From: Synergistetes bacterium HGW-Synergistetes-1 | GTDB taxonomy: Bacteria > Synergistota > Synergistia > Synergistales > Synergistaceae | Assembly: GCA_002839185.1 (NCBI GenBank) | Contig: PGXO01000001.1 | Span: 310,001 to 374,000, forward strand | DNA length: 64,000 nt | Direction: 5' to 3' | Shown: positions 7,836 through 16,304 of the stretch, one piece after another | Layout: the number at the start of each line of letters is the position of its first letter | Position numbering within the stretch: position 1 is the first letter of the stretch | Position numbers and translations under genes: made by a program | The notes under the pieces: model-generated | The model's input: the letters and a program-made list of their open reading frames with translations, nothing else | Told to the model about the DNA's origin: nothing | Database searches by the model: none

Positions 7836-8972
7836 ATGGCAAATGAAAATAAAATCAATATTCTTACGTTCTTTATGAATTACGACTGGTACAAAAAATA
7901 TCTGCTGCCTGGATTCATTGCCCAGTCCGTGCTGGTGGCCGGAGGATACGGCACGGGGCGTGAATTGGTCGAATACTTTGTACAATACGGCCCGACAGGC
8001 GGACTTATGGGAATGGGGCTGACCGCTGTTTTATGGGCAGTGCTTTTTGCATTGAGTTTTGAATTTGCACGCGTCTTTAAAGCCTACGATTATCGCACTT
8101 TTTTTGAGAAGCTTATAGGCAAGGGCTGGGTTATTTATGAGGCATCGTTTATAGTCCTCCTTTTCCTGATAATGGGTGTAGTCGGCGCAGCCTCCGGCAG
8201 TATTCTAAGAGATACTTTCAACCTTCCGCCCATAATAGGATCGGGGATATTTCTGATAATGGTCGCTTACCTTACTTACAGCGGAAGCAAACTTATAGAA
8301 ATAGTGATGTCTTGGTGGTCATATTTGCTGTATGCAGTTTATTTTTGTCTTTTATTTATAACCATCACGAAATTCGGCGGTTCAATTTCGGCAAACTTTG
8401 CAGCAGATATAGTAAAACCGGGTTGGCAGATGGGCGGATTCAAATACGCTTTTTATAATATCGCGGTCGTATCAACGATACTTTTTTCACTTAACTATAT
8501 TAAAACAAGACGCGAAGCAATAATATCAGGCGTAGTAGCATCATTGATCTGCATTGCACCCGCACTTATGTTTCACATGGTCATGTCCGGCTTCTATCCT
8601 GATGTCTTGGGCATGGAAATTCCGATAAACGGTATCGTTGCAAAGCTGGGGGTTAAGTTTTTGCTTGCTGCATGGCTGATCACTCTTTTCGGGACAATGA
8701 TAGAAACAGGCGTCGGGTTCTTCCATTCTATAAACGAACGGATAAATTCAACGCTTGTTGCCAAAAGAGGCACGGGGATGAGTAATCTGGCCCGAGGCGC
8801 GGTAGGCACGGTTCTGGCAGCAATTGGGCTGATAATCTCAAATTTCGGTCTTATTGCCCTTATAGCAAAGGGCTACGGCACTATAAGCTGGATATTCTTT
8901 ATTCTTCAGGGTGTAGCACTCTGCACAATTGGAGTCTACAAAATATACGAACACGGCAAGGCTTCTAAGTAA
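7836..8972 (+). CDS. YkvI-family (COG3949) membrane transporter
   Basis: Uncharacterised transporter family related to the APC/LeuT-fold amino-acid carriers. The ATG at 7836 follows GAGGAAG at about 8 nt; the reading frame is open upstream but lacks a good site. The 378-residue protein has about ten hydrophobic segments. Near the N-terminus, GGYGTGRELVEYF shows the Gly-rich broken helix typical of LeuT-fold carriers. No soluble domain is present. The gene is downstream of an aromatic-rich leader peptide and attenuator, and is followed after 37 bp by an aminotransferase gene. From this context I infer import of an aromatic amino acid (Trp, Tyr or Phe), but no substrate residue is recognised. 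Confidence 0.8.
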   Translation: MANENKINILTFFMNYDWYKKYLLPGFIAQSVLVAGGYGTGRELVEYFVQYGPTGGLMGMGLTAVLWAVLFALSFEFARVFKAYDYRTFFEKLIGKGWVIYEASFIVLLFLIMGVVGAASGSILRDTFNLPPIIGSGIFLIMVAYLTYSGSKLIEIVMSWWSYLLYAVYFCLLFITITKFGGSISANFAADIVKPGWQMGGFKYAFYNIAVVSTILFSLNYIKTRREAIISGVVASLICIAPALMFHMVMSGFYPDVLGMEIPINGIVAKLGVKFLLAAWLITLFGTMIETGVGFFHSINERINSTLVAKRGTGMSNLARGAVGTVLAAIGLIISNFGLIALIAKGYGTISWIFFILQGVALCTIGVYKIYEHGKASK

Positions 8973-9009
8973 AATAAATGCCTCAGGCATTCATTTAATA
9001 TGAAATGGG

Positions 9010-10119
9010 GTGCTTCTCATCTGGAAACCAAAATTCTCGGAAACACTAATTGAAGCGGAACAGCGCAGCTATGCTATGAGTGACCCTGTCAGGTACCCTG
9101 AGGACCTACAAATAATAGACTGTTCGCTTGGCACAAACCCCTTGGGTGCCCCAAAGTGCCTTAAGAGTCTTATTCTTTCACCGGACTTCTGTAATCTCTG
9201 CGATTACCCTGACCCTGAGCCATACGACTTGAAAAATGAAATATCCTGTGCACATCAGGCATGGAAACTCAGTACAGACCAAATACTTATCGGAGGAGGG
9301 TCAATGGGGATCTTAGTGACACTCGCACGTCTGTTGATCTCTAAAGGTACGTTTTTATCCGGAATCTCCCCGCAGTTTACAGATGCGGTCGTACAGTGCC
9401 TCTGCAACGGAGCAGCCTATCATCCGGTGCAGCTTGAAGCACCTGACTACAGGATCAGCATTGAACCGCTGCTGGAAATAATGAAAGAAAACCAGTGTGT
9501 CATCTACCTGGACAGACCAAACAACCCAACTGGACAGGTAACAGCGCTGAAAGATGTAGAAAAGCTCGCTGCGGCAGGAATGGAGAACAGTTCATGGATA
9601 ATTTCGGATGAAGCCTACGGTGATTATCTCTCTGATGAAGAATCAACAATCATGCTGAATTACCCAAATCTGATTACCTGCAGGTCTTTTTCCAAGGGGC
9701 TTGGCGCAGCAGGTCTGCGCATAGGATACGCGGTTTCAAATGACAGTATGCTGTCTGCTCTTTTCAGAAAAGCACAGCCTCCGTTTGTTTTAGGCACAGC
9801 AGATGCCCTGATGGGAATCAGCGTTGTTCGCGAGAGGGAATTCCTCGATAAAACACGCAGCTACGTCCAGCTTGCAAAGACAGCCGTAATGAATGTACTT
9901 AAGGAAAAAGACGGATTTAGTGTCGCGGATACTGATATTCGTGTACCAATACTGCTTCTTTCCCAAAAAAGCGGTAATCTCGCCGTCCGGCTCGCATCAG
10001 TCGGTATTTCGTGCGAAGCCGGCAGCGGTTTTTTCAGCCTGGACGACACTTCGGTACGGCTCAGGGTCCCATCACCAGATAAACTTGAAACTTTTCTTGA
10101 CAGAATAAGAACTCTTTAA
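9010..10119 (+). CDS. Class I/II (HisC-like) PLP aminotransferase
   Basis: Fold-type I PLP enzyme that moves an amino group between an amino acid and a 2-oxo acid. Family signs: NTNPLG-like N-terminal anchor (here GTNPLG), DRPNNPTGQV, SDEAYGDY with the pyridine-binding Asp/Tyr, CRSFSKGLGAAGLRIG with the PLP lysine at about K229, and a late RLRVPSP Arg region for substrate carboxylate. Length 369 is normal. No other his or cob genes are nearby. Because it lies 37 bp behind the YkvI transporter and shares its aromatic attenuator, it is more likely an aromatic aminotransferase than histidinol-phosphate aminotransferase. The GTG at 9010 has only a weak SD (AAATGGGG), and ATG 9076 is an alternative. 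Confidence 0.8.
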   Translation: MLLIWKPKFSETLIEAEQRSYAMSDPVRYPEDLQIIDCSLGTNPLGAPKCLKSLILSPDFCNLCDYPDPEPYDLKNEISCAHQAWKLSTDQILIGGGSMGILVTLARLLISKGTFLSGISPQFTDAVVQCLCNGAAYHPVQLEAPDYRISIEPLLEIMKENQCVIYLDRPNNPTGQVTALKDVEKLAAAGMENSSWIISDEAYGDYLSDEESTIMLNYPNLITCRSFSKGLGAAGLRIGYAVSNDSMLSALFRKAQPPFVLGTADALMGISVVREREFLDKTRSYVQLAKTAVMNVLKEKDGFSVADTDIRVPILLLSQKSGNLAVRLASVGISCEAGSGFFSLDDTSVRLRVPSPDKLETFLDRIRTL

Positions 10120-10121
10120 CC

Positions 10122-10184
10122 TTCAGGCAGGACAGATCGATTATCATATCTATCGTTGACGATCGTTCTGTCCTGCTGCCTGAA
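10122..10184. repeat. Long inverted repeat after the aminotransferase gene
   Basis: TTCAGGCAG...GACAGATCG is mirrored by CGATCGTTCTGTC...CTGCCTGAA with a 3-nt bulge, giving a stem of about 18 bp around a ~20-nt loop. No T-run follows on either strand, so it may be a processed or Rho-associated 3' end, or an RNA-stabilising hairpin. Confidence 0.5.
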
Positions 10185-10347
10185 CGGCCTCTCCTCAAAA
10201 TTCGGGTCTCTTATAATAGGCTTGAAACATTGTCACCCCGCCTTGATACTACTATTTCTTTGCTTCAAAGCTTGAGTAATTTTTAAAGCTTCGTTTCCAC
10301 TTTTTCAGTACAGGCAAAAGTAAAGAAACCACCTGGACATTAAAATT

Positions 10348-10390
10348 CGCCGCTAAAATGATCTGTGCTGTCAAATCCATTTTAGCGGCG
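10348..10390 (-). terminator. Hairpin terminator of the chagasin-like gene
   Basis: Perfect 13-bp inverted repeat CGCCGCTAAAATG / CATTTTAGCGGCG with a 17-nt loop. Read on the minus strand it is followed by AATTTTAATG and lies 49 bp after the stop codon of the minus-strand gene at 10439. Confidence 0.65.
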
Positions 10391-10438
10391 CAATCAATTA
10401 TCTCTTCAAACAAAAGCGAAAACGGTCTGTTGTTTGAC

Positions 10439-11068
10439 CTATCTTACTGTCACTGAACAGATGTGGTATCTAACGGGCGCGACAGATCCTTCCCAGGACC
10501 TCCTGTAAGCAAGGAGAAGGTCTGATTTCCCTGTGGCAAGCGCGTTGAACTTCCATATTTCGTTTCCTGAACTTCCTTTCGCGTGCCCTCCCACTTCGCT
10601 TTTTTCATCCTGCTGCTCCATTATTTTTTCGTTGAAAGAAAGAATATCTTCCCGGCCCGTTACTATAACTGTCCAGGAATAACCGGTCGAAGGGTTGGAA
10701 GGAATCCTTACAATGTAATCTGATCCTGGTGATGTCTTCGCAAATTCGGCTGTCAGCGAAAGGTTTTCATTCTCAGGAAACTTAAGACCCCCCATGCGGA
10801 CTGTTTCGGAATTAGATTTCGTCATGCGTACTGCAAAAAAAGTTCCCGGAGCAATACCTGAAACATAAAATTTACCCTCCCGGTTAGAAACAGCCTGTCT
10901 TAAGGTTTTGCCGTCCCATATATTGACATCGACACCTGCTGCCGGGGCTCCGTTTTGATCGGTGACCATGCCTTCCAATCTGTTCTCTGAAGCTTCAGCA
11001 ATATTTATTACACCCACTGCAAGTACCAGCAATAACAAAGAAATTACAGCAACGTGTCCAACCTTCAT
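10439..11068 (-). CDS. Exported chagasin-type (I42) inhibitor fused to a carboxypeptidase-regulatory-like domain
   Basis: Exported 209-residue protein. Residues 1-27 form a signal peptide (hydrophobic ISLLLLVLAVGV core). Residues about 29-105 resemble a carboxypeptidase-regulatory-like beta-sandwich (LEGMVTDQNGAPAAGVDV ... GKFYVSGIAPGTF). Residues about 110-209 carry all three loops of the chagasin family of cysteine-protease inhibitors: NPSTGYSW (125-132), the Gly-rich GHAKGSSGNEIWKF (161-174), and YRRSWEG (188-194). Proteins of this family inhibit papain-type cysteine peptidases. The pairing of the two domains is unusual. The ATG follows GGAGGTG at 5 nt. Monocistronic, with its own terminator. 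Target unknown: a host or competitor protease, or the cell's own envelope protease. Confidence 0.8.
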   Translation of the reverse strand: MKVGHVAVISLLLLVLAVGVINIAEASENRLEGMVTDQNGAPAAGVDVNIWDGKTLRQAVSNREGKFYVSGIAPGTFFAVRMTKSNSETVRMGGLKFPENENLSLTAEFAKTSPGSDYIVRIPSNPSTGYSWTVIVTGREDILSFNEKIMEQQDEKSEVGGHAKGSSGNEIWKFNALATGKSDLLLAYRRSWEGSVAPVRYHICSVTVR

Positions 11069-11264
11069 AAAAACACCTCCAGTTCTTTTCTTTTGGCCTT
11101 TTCATAAATACAGTAGGATGATTGGTTTCATCAATGTCCTGATTATATTTTAACTATCTGATATGCCGCATCTCTATTATTACATAGGGAAAGATAAGCA
11201 TTTGCAGCAAAGATCTGTTTTTTTTTGATGTATCTGTGCCGGTTATTATTTTGTCAATTCATTC

Positions 11265-11951
11265 TTATCCGGCATTTTCACTGAATTTATAGCCAACTCC
11301 TACTTCTGTCGTTATTAGTCGACGCCCCGGCCCATCGTTATCGATCTTTCTTCTTATGTTTGCCATAAAAACTCTGAGCGTTTGGTAATCATCAGTAGTT
11401 GCCGTTCCCCAGACTTCTTTTTGTATGTGCCTGTGGGTAAGCACTTTTCCAGAATTTTCAACCAGGAGCGAGAGTATTTTATACTCGATCGGAGTCAAGT
11501 GCACCTGTGCTTCGTTAACAAAAATTTCTCTGCATTCGAAATCAATTTTCAGCTGGCCGGATTCAAACACCTTTTTTGATTCCAATTCATTTTTTTTGTG
11601 TCTTAATGCCACCCTTATTCTTGCAAGAAGTTCGTTGATATAAAATGGTTTTGTAATATAATCATCTGCTCCCATGTCAAGTGCTTTAACCTTTTCTCCT
11701 TCTTCTCCTCTGGCTGAAACAATTATTACAGGAACTTCCGATGTGTCGCGTATCTGTTTAAGAACTTCTGCTCCATCTATGTCCGGTAAACCAAGATCTA
11801 AAATCACAAGAGATGGCCTTTCAGAAAGAAAGACTGAAATACCTGAAAGCCCGTTTGGGGCTATTGAACATGCGTAACCATGTGTTCTGAGCGCAACTTT
11901 GAGAAAGTTTTGAATACTTTTATCGTCCTCAATGATAAGGATGTCAATCAT
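11265..11951 (-). CDS. KdpE-like OmpR-family response regulator
   Basis: DNA-binding response regulator, 228 residues. The receiver domain (about 1-120) has the acidic pair ED D at 8-10, the phosphorylation Asp at 52 (LVILDLGLPD) and the switch lysine in ITKPF. A winged-helix OmpR-type output domain follows (about 128-226; LTPIEYKILSLL, the TLRVFMANIRRKID recognition region, GVGYKF). It overlaps the upstream kinase gene by 8 bp, so the two are translationally coupled. The sequence is closest in style to KdpE, but the operon contains Trk genes rather than kdpFABC, so it probably controls this potassium-uptake operon or kdp genes elsewhere. Confidence 0.85.
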   Translation of the reverse strand: MIDILIIEDDKSIQNFLKVALRTHGYACSIAPNGLSGISVFLSERPSLVILDLGLPDIDGAEVLKQIRDTSEVPVIIVSARGEEGEKVKALDMGADDYITKPFYINELLARIRVALRHKKNELESKKVFESGQLKIDFECREIFVNEAQVHLTPIEYKILSLLVENSGKVLTHRHIQKEVWGTATTDDYQTLRVFMANIRRKIDNDGPGRRLITTEVGVGYKFSENAG

Positions 11952-13431
11952 TTTCTTTCACCCCTTCACAAGGAAGCCAAAAAGAGAAAACCGTGCCGCC
12001 AGAGGGGCGATTCTTAACGCTTATAGTGCCTCCGTGAGCTTCAACTATGGATTTTGCAATAGAAAGCCCGAGTCCGGTTCCCCTTGCCATATCCCCACTG
12101 CCGGCATTTCCTGTCACAAAATTATCAAATATGTTTTCCTTCAGATCTTTCGGTATGCCAGGTCCATCATCAATAACGTCAAAGACCGCTTTGTTTTTTC
12201 TTGCTTTAACTCTGACAATTATCGAACTTTCCGGATCAGTGTGTTTCAGTGCATTGTCCAAAAGATTTACAAGAACCTGTGTTATCAATTGACCGTCCAT
12301 CGGGACAAGCATGATGTCTTTGGGTTTTTCAACTGAAAGACGGTGTGAACCCAAATGCTTGCTGGAATGTTCAACTGCCGCATTGATAACATCATCAACG
12401 ACCTCATTGCTCCTTTTTATTGGAATCTTTCCGTCCTGGATCCTGGTGAGGTTTAGTAAATTTGATACCATGTCGTTTAGCCATGAAGCATCTCTCTCTA
12501 TATCACAAAGGAGTGATTTTGTACTTTCTTTATCTAGCGTTTCAAAGCTATCTGCGAGAAATGAGGCACTTCCGGCTATTGATGTCAGCGGCGTCCTTAT
12601 GTCATGCGAAACGCTTCTTAACAGATTGCTCCTGAGTTTTTCTTTTTCTATCTCCAAACGGTTTTCCTCTTCTGTCTGTCTCATAATATTATGTTCAAGG
12701 GCAAGTGCGGTTTGGCTCATGGCGGTATGTAAACACAATGCCTCTTCTTTTGAAAGTTCCTTCCCTTCCATTTGAATTTCCAACACACCTACTGTGTTGT
12801 GGCTGCTTTTAATTGGCAGCCACCTTTTATCACTACTGCGAAACTTAACTTCGCGAAATCCGCAAGGGATAGAATTTCCGAAACACCAGCGTAATTCCTC
12901 AAAAGACTCTTTTGCTTCTTCAGCCAGATATATCCTGCATTTCTTAGAGACAAGACCAGTTATGCAATTTTGACTATACCTCACCAGTTCATCTTTATCT
13001 GAAAGATTAAGATAGCCGCTTGCCATTTTATATAGTTTGTTTGTCATTTCCTCATTTTTACGGGAAATTTCAACCTGGTTTTTAAGTTTGGTGGTAAGAG
13101 TACTGACCAAAAAGGCTGCAGCAAGAAATATTGCAAGGGAAGCGTAGTGGTTTGCATCATCCATCATCAATGTGTAACGAGGTTCCGTAAAGAAAAAATT
13201 AAACAATAGCAAACATAAGACTGCGGACAGGACTCCCCAAAGCAGTTTTTGTGTTTCGGTCACTATTATTAGAATAGAAACTGCGTATATCATGAGAATA
13301 TTCTCAACACGGAGCCCTATGTCGTAAAGTGTTGAAGAAATCAGAGTGGCGAGGATTATTATTGTCAAAGACTTTAACAAGTCATTAACATGGGGATCTT
13401 CGCTAAATTGCACATCGTTGAGTCTCGTCAT
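11944..13431 (-). CDS. KdpD-like sensor histidine kinase lacking the KdpD/USP N-terminal half
   Basis: Membrane histidine kinase, 495 residues. The ATG at 13431 is chosen: AGGAG lies 6 nt upstream and it begins just after the trkH stop; the longer frame to 13539 lies inside trkH. Order: four closely spaced TM helices (about 20-125, DUF4118-like), a GAF-like region (about 150-255), HisKA with the phospho-acceptor in SVSHDIRTP (about H276), and HATPase (NLLDNALKH, DDGPGIP, GTGLGL). Full KdpD is ~900 residues and has an N-terminal KdpD sensor plus Usp domain that binds c-di-AMP in several bacteria; both are absent here. It is followed by a KdpE-like regulator and preceded by trkH, suggesting potassium or turgor sensing through the membrane core alone. 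Confidence 0.85.
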   Translation of the reverse strand: MTRLNDVQFSEDPHVNDLLKSLTIIILATLISSTLYDIGLRVENILMIYAVSILIIVTETQKLLWGVLSAVLCLLLFNFFFTEPRYTLMMDDANHYASLAIFLAAAFLVSTLTTKLKNQVEISRKNEEMTNKLYKMASGYLNLSDKDELVRYSQNCITGLVSKKCRIYLAEEAKESFEELRWCFGNSIPCGFREVKFRSSDKRWLPIKSSHNTVGVLEIQMEGKELSKEEALCLHTAMSQTALALEHNIMRQTEEENRLEIEKEKLRSNLLRSVSHDIRTPLTSIAGSASFLADSFETLDKESTKSLLCDIERDASWLNDMVSNLLNLTRIQDGKIPIKRSNEVVDDVINAAVEHSSKHLGSHRLSVEKPKDIMLVPMDGQLITQVLVNLLDNALKHTDPESSIIVRVKARKNKAVFDVIDDGPGIPKDLKENIFDNFVTGNAGSGDMARGTGLGLSIAKSIVEAHGGTISVKNRPSGGTVFSFWLPCEGVKEND

Positions 13432-13433
13432 AT

Positions 13434-14909
13434 TCATCTCCTGAATGGTTTTTTTATTCCGCTTTTTATCCTTATCGCTGCCATAAGTATCACGAAAATT
13501 TCCAATCTGCCTAAGATCATTCCAATCGTTGATGTCCAAAGAACGACCTGCGGCGCAGACGAAGAAGCAAGACCGGCAGAAAATCCGACTGTACCAAGCG
13601 CAGAAGCGAATTCGAACATAGAATCGCCAATGCTATGGCCACAAAGCATCAAAACAAAAGATCCTAAAAGAAAAATTAATAAATATATGACTACAAAAAC
13701 ATTGACCTCATTAAGATATTCCGGACTAATTATTTCTCTGACTCCCATACGTTCAATTTTATTAATTCTTACTATGTGTCTGTCTCCGAATTTTAACTGA
13801 ATATTCCACCATATTTGTTTCATCATTATCCAGATCCTGAACTGTTTAATACCGCCTGCAGTAGATCCGGCTCCCCCACCAATAAGCATCAGCAGAGTAA
13901 ACATAAACATCAATGGCGGGCTTGTATTTTCAAAAGAAGAGACCGTTTGAAACCCCGTAGTGGTCAAAGCTGAAATGACCTGGAATAACGATTGCCTGAC
14001 GGCAAAAGACAGATTGCCTGAAAATTCTTCAAGCATAAGAAAAGCACAAACCGGTGTACACAAAGATATCAAAAGGATAGTCAGCATGATTTCACAATGC
14101 TTGAATAGTACCCTGAATTTTCCTTTCAACAGCAGGAGGTGGACAAGAAATCCGGTTGCACCCAAAATCATCAGTATTTCAGTTACAAGCTCTATTTTCG
14201 GATTGTCATAATATCCTATGCTTGCTGACTTAGTCGAAAAACCCCCAGTCGATATCGCTGACATTGAGTGGTTCAGCGAATCAAAAAATCCCATTCCACA
14301 CAGATAATATAGCACTGTACCGGCTGTTGCGTAACCGACATAGATCAAAATTACAGTACGCACAGAGTTTGCCAGATTTGGCATCATAAGATCTGTATGT
14401 CCTTCAGCCGTATATAGGCGCATACTGTAAATATCAGGCAAAATACTTGTGACTACAAGGATCAGCCCAATTCCACCAAAAAAGAGCATGATACTGCGAT
14501 ACATAAGGAATATTTTTGGAGCATTATCAACATTTACAACAGAAAGCCCTGTGGTACTAAAACCGCTTGCCGCCTCAAATACCGACTGTGATAATGAATA
14601 ATCTCCTGATAAGACAAATGGCAGAGATCCTGCAAAAATTACTGACAGCCAACCTAAAAAAACAATTACTGCCTCATCATTTTTTTTGAGTCGTTCTCTC
14701 CTCTTTTGGGACAAAAGCAAATTGGTCAAATAACCGATCAATATTGTCATTACTCCCGGTACTATAAAACAGTTTGCCATATTGAATTCTTCAGGAAAGA
14801 AAAAAAGCGTGAACAAAGGCAGCAAAATAACGAAACCAGCTAACATCCACAATTTACCTATGATGCCGAGTATTGTTTTTAATGAAAATGTTCTGTCAAT
14901 GTAATTCAA
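13434..14909 (-). CDS. trkH: TrkH/KtrB-family potassium channel subunit
   Basis: Pore subunit of a Trk/Ktr potassium uptake system. Four pore-loop motifs are visible in order: ASGFSTTGLS, SAISTGGFST, SALTTTGFQT and SALGTVGFSA, each with the selectivity-filter Gly, flanked by paired TM helices. About 491 residues from the TTG at 14909, which lies just past the stop of the upstream trkA gene; a TTG at 14936 would instead overlap that gene by 23 bp, and neither has a strong SD. It sits between two TrkA-like genes and a KdpD/KdpE-like two-component system, all tightly packed, so the five genes form one operon. Confidence 0.88.
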   Translation of the reverse strand: MNYIDRTFSLKTILGIIGKLWMLAGFVILLPLFTLFFFPEEFNMANCFIVPGVMTILIGYLTNLLLSQKRRERLKKNDEAVIVFLGWLSVIFAGSLPFVLSGDYSLSQSVFEAASGFSTTGLSVVNVDNAPKIFLMYRSIMLFFGGIGLILVVTSILPDIYSMRLYTAEGHTDLMMPNLANSVRTVILIYVGYATAGTVLYYLCGMGFFDSLNHSMSAISTGGFSTKSASIGYYDNPKIELVTEILMILGATGFLVHLLLLKGKFRVLFKHCEIMLTILLISLCTPVCAFLMLEEFSGNLSFAVRQSLFQVISALTTTGFQTVSSFENTSPPLMFMFTLLMLIGGGAGSTAGGIKQFRIWIMMKQIWWNIQLKFGDRHIVRINKIERMGVREIISPEYLNEVNVFVVIYLLIFLLGSFVLMLCGHSIGDSMFEFASALGTVGFSAGLASSSAPQVVLWTSTIGMILGRLEIFVILMAAIRIKSGIKKPFRR

Positions 14910-14913
14910 GTTG

Positions 14914-15582
14914 TCACTTTCTTCCGGACAAAGCAAGCTCAGAAGCTTCTGCTGCCTTAGACGAAGATAACATTATCAGCTTATCTCCTGGCAGGATCAT
15001 AGTATTACCCTTTGGTATAATTATTCCTGAATCCCTTATAACACATGATATTATGCTGTCTTCGGGTATTTCCTTGATTTCTTTAACATATTTGTTAGCA
15101 GCAGGACTCTCCTGACTTACAATGATCTCGCCTAAAACTATTTTCCCTTCTTCTATTGGCAAGGCTTGGATCATGTTTTCAAGAACGGCTGCATTTTTCA
15201 GCATTTCTGCAATCAGGTAAGCTGAACTTACTACATGATCAACGCCAAGTTTTGCAAAAATTTGTACATTTTTAGGATTTGTAACAGAACACAAATTTTT
15301 TTCAATGCCAAGCATTTTCTTCCCCATCTGGCATATAGAAAGATTGTCGGCATCTTCACTGCAAAGAGAGATCATTATGTCAAATCTTTCTATCTCAGCT
15401 TCAAATAATACAGACAGATTTCTTGGGTCGCCTATTATTACCATTAGCTCCTTAAATTTAGAGGCCATTAAATCGCAAAAGTTTTTGTCTTCATTTATAA
15501 GCACTGTTGTGTGGCCTTTTCGGATCAGCATTTCAGCGAGAAATTCTGATTCTGTAGCCCCTCCTGCTATTACAATTTTCAT
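14914..15582 (-). CDS. trkA: TrkA-like RCK protein with degenerate nucleotide site (TrkA-N + TrkA-C)
   Basis: Cytosolic gating subunit for TrkH, 222 residues: an RCK-N/TrkA-N Rossmann domain (about 1-135) and an RCK-C domain (about 140-215, with the PGDKLIML signature). The dinucleotide loop reads IAGGATESEFL, so two of the three glycines of GxGxxG are replaced (Ala9, Ser12), suggesting weak or no NAD/ATP binding. The ATG overlaps the stop of the upstream TrkA-N gene (ATGA), giving translational coupling. Together with that gene it could form a heteromeric gating ring: the partner has the intact nucleotide site but lacks RCK-C. Confidence 0.85.
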   Translation of the reverse strand: MKIVIAGGATESEFLAEMLIRKGHTTVLINEDKNFCDLMASKFKELMVIIGDPRNLSVLFEAEIERFDIMISLCSEDADNLSICQMGKKMLGIEKNLCSVTNPKNVQIFAKLGVDHVVSSAYLIAEMLKNAAVLENMIQALPIEEGKIVLGEIIVSQESPAANKYVKEIKEIPEDSIISCVIRDSGIIIPKGNTMILPGDKLIMLSSSKAAEASELALSGRK

Positions 15583-16019
15583 TTATGTTCTTCCTCCCTT
15601 GAAACCCCACTTTTCTTCCAAAAATCTTCCAGAGAAAGTTCGAACGGACAAATAGGAACAATATTGTGACCCAGAATAAGATCTACTTTATCCTTTTCAC
15701 CTAAACGGGCGAAGACTCTTTTGACATTGAAAATCCTGCTGGCGATCTGCGCTATGAGGCTGTTAACATTATCGTTGTTAGTACAGGCGATCAACATGCT
15801 TGCCCTCTCGATCCCTGCTGTACGAAGGACATCAATGTCTGCTGCGTCTCCGACTGATTGAAATCCGCCGTACGATGATGAGAGGTGGCTAAAAGATTTT
15901 TCGTCTTTGTCTATAACAGTTACATCAAATCCACTGAGAGAGAGCGAATCAGCTATCGCGGAACCAAAACGCCCCGAACCTGTTACTATGATGTATTCGC
16001 TCTTTTTAAAAAACATCAC
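15579..16019 (-). CDS. TrkA-N domain protein (nucleotide-binding gating subunit)
   Basis: First gene of the Trk operon, 146 residues. A single RCK-N Rossmann domain with an intact dinucleotide loop, VTGSGRFGSAIA (GSGRFG at 14-19), an acidic end of strand 2 (VIDKDE) and the typical GDAADIDVL turn. No RCK-C domain follows; the chain ends in a charged tail (SREEEHK). SD AGGAGGATTTGTG precedes the ATG. The next gene overlaps by 4 bp and supplies an RCK-C domain together with a degenerate RCK-N, so the two are probably co-assembled. Potassium flux would be gated by NAD(H) or ATP binding here. Confidence 0.82.
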   Translation of the reverse strand: MMFFKKSEYIIVTGSGRFGSAIADSLSLSGFDVTVIDKDEKSFSHLSSSYGGFQSVGDAADIDVLRTAGIERASMLIACTNNDNVNSLIAQIASRIFNVKRVFARLGEKDKVDLILGHNIVPICPFELSLEDFWKKSGVSREEEHK

Positions 16020-16304
16020 AAATCCTCCTGTATATTAATCTCTTTTAAGATAATACAAATAACCGTATAAATATTGTGTAATGATTTTCTCTTTTTGTAT
16101 AAAAATAAGATAAATATGATTGGTTTTTAAAAATAATTAATAGTGCAGAATTTAGTTCTCAATAAGGTACCCTTCATGCGCAACATCCTGATGAATGGCC
16201 CGCATCATGCAAAGAAAGCATTTGCTGTATAGATCAATTCAGTATTAAGGACTCCAAATGGAAAAGAGGCTCGTTTTGGGACCCATAGTCAAATATTTAA
16301 TTAT

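Noticed and set aside
10962-11153. Plus-strand ORF overlapping the start of the chagasin-like gene
   Set aside because: Antisense shadow of a gene with a signal peptide and family motifs.
11265-13431. Kdp pump operon
   Set aside because: No kdpF, kdpA, kdpB or kdpC lies nearby; the linked transporter is TrkH with TrkA subunits.
13432-13539. N-terminal extension of the KdpD-like kinase
   Set aside because: It would overlap trkH by over 100 bp, while ATG 13431 has AGGAG at 6 nt and follows the trkH stop.
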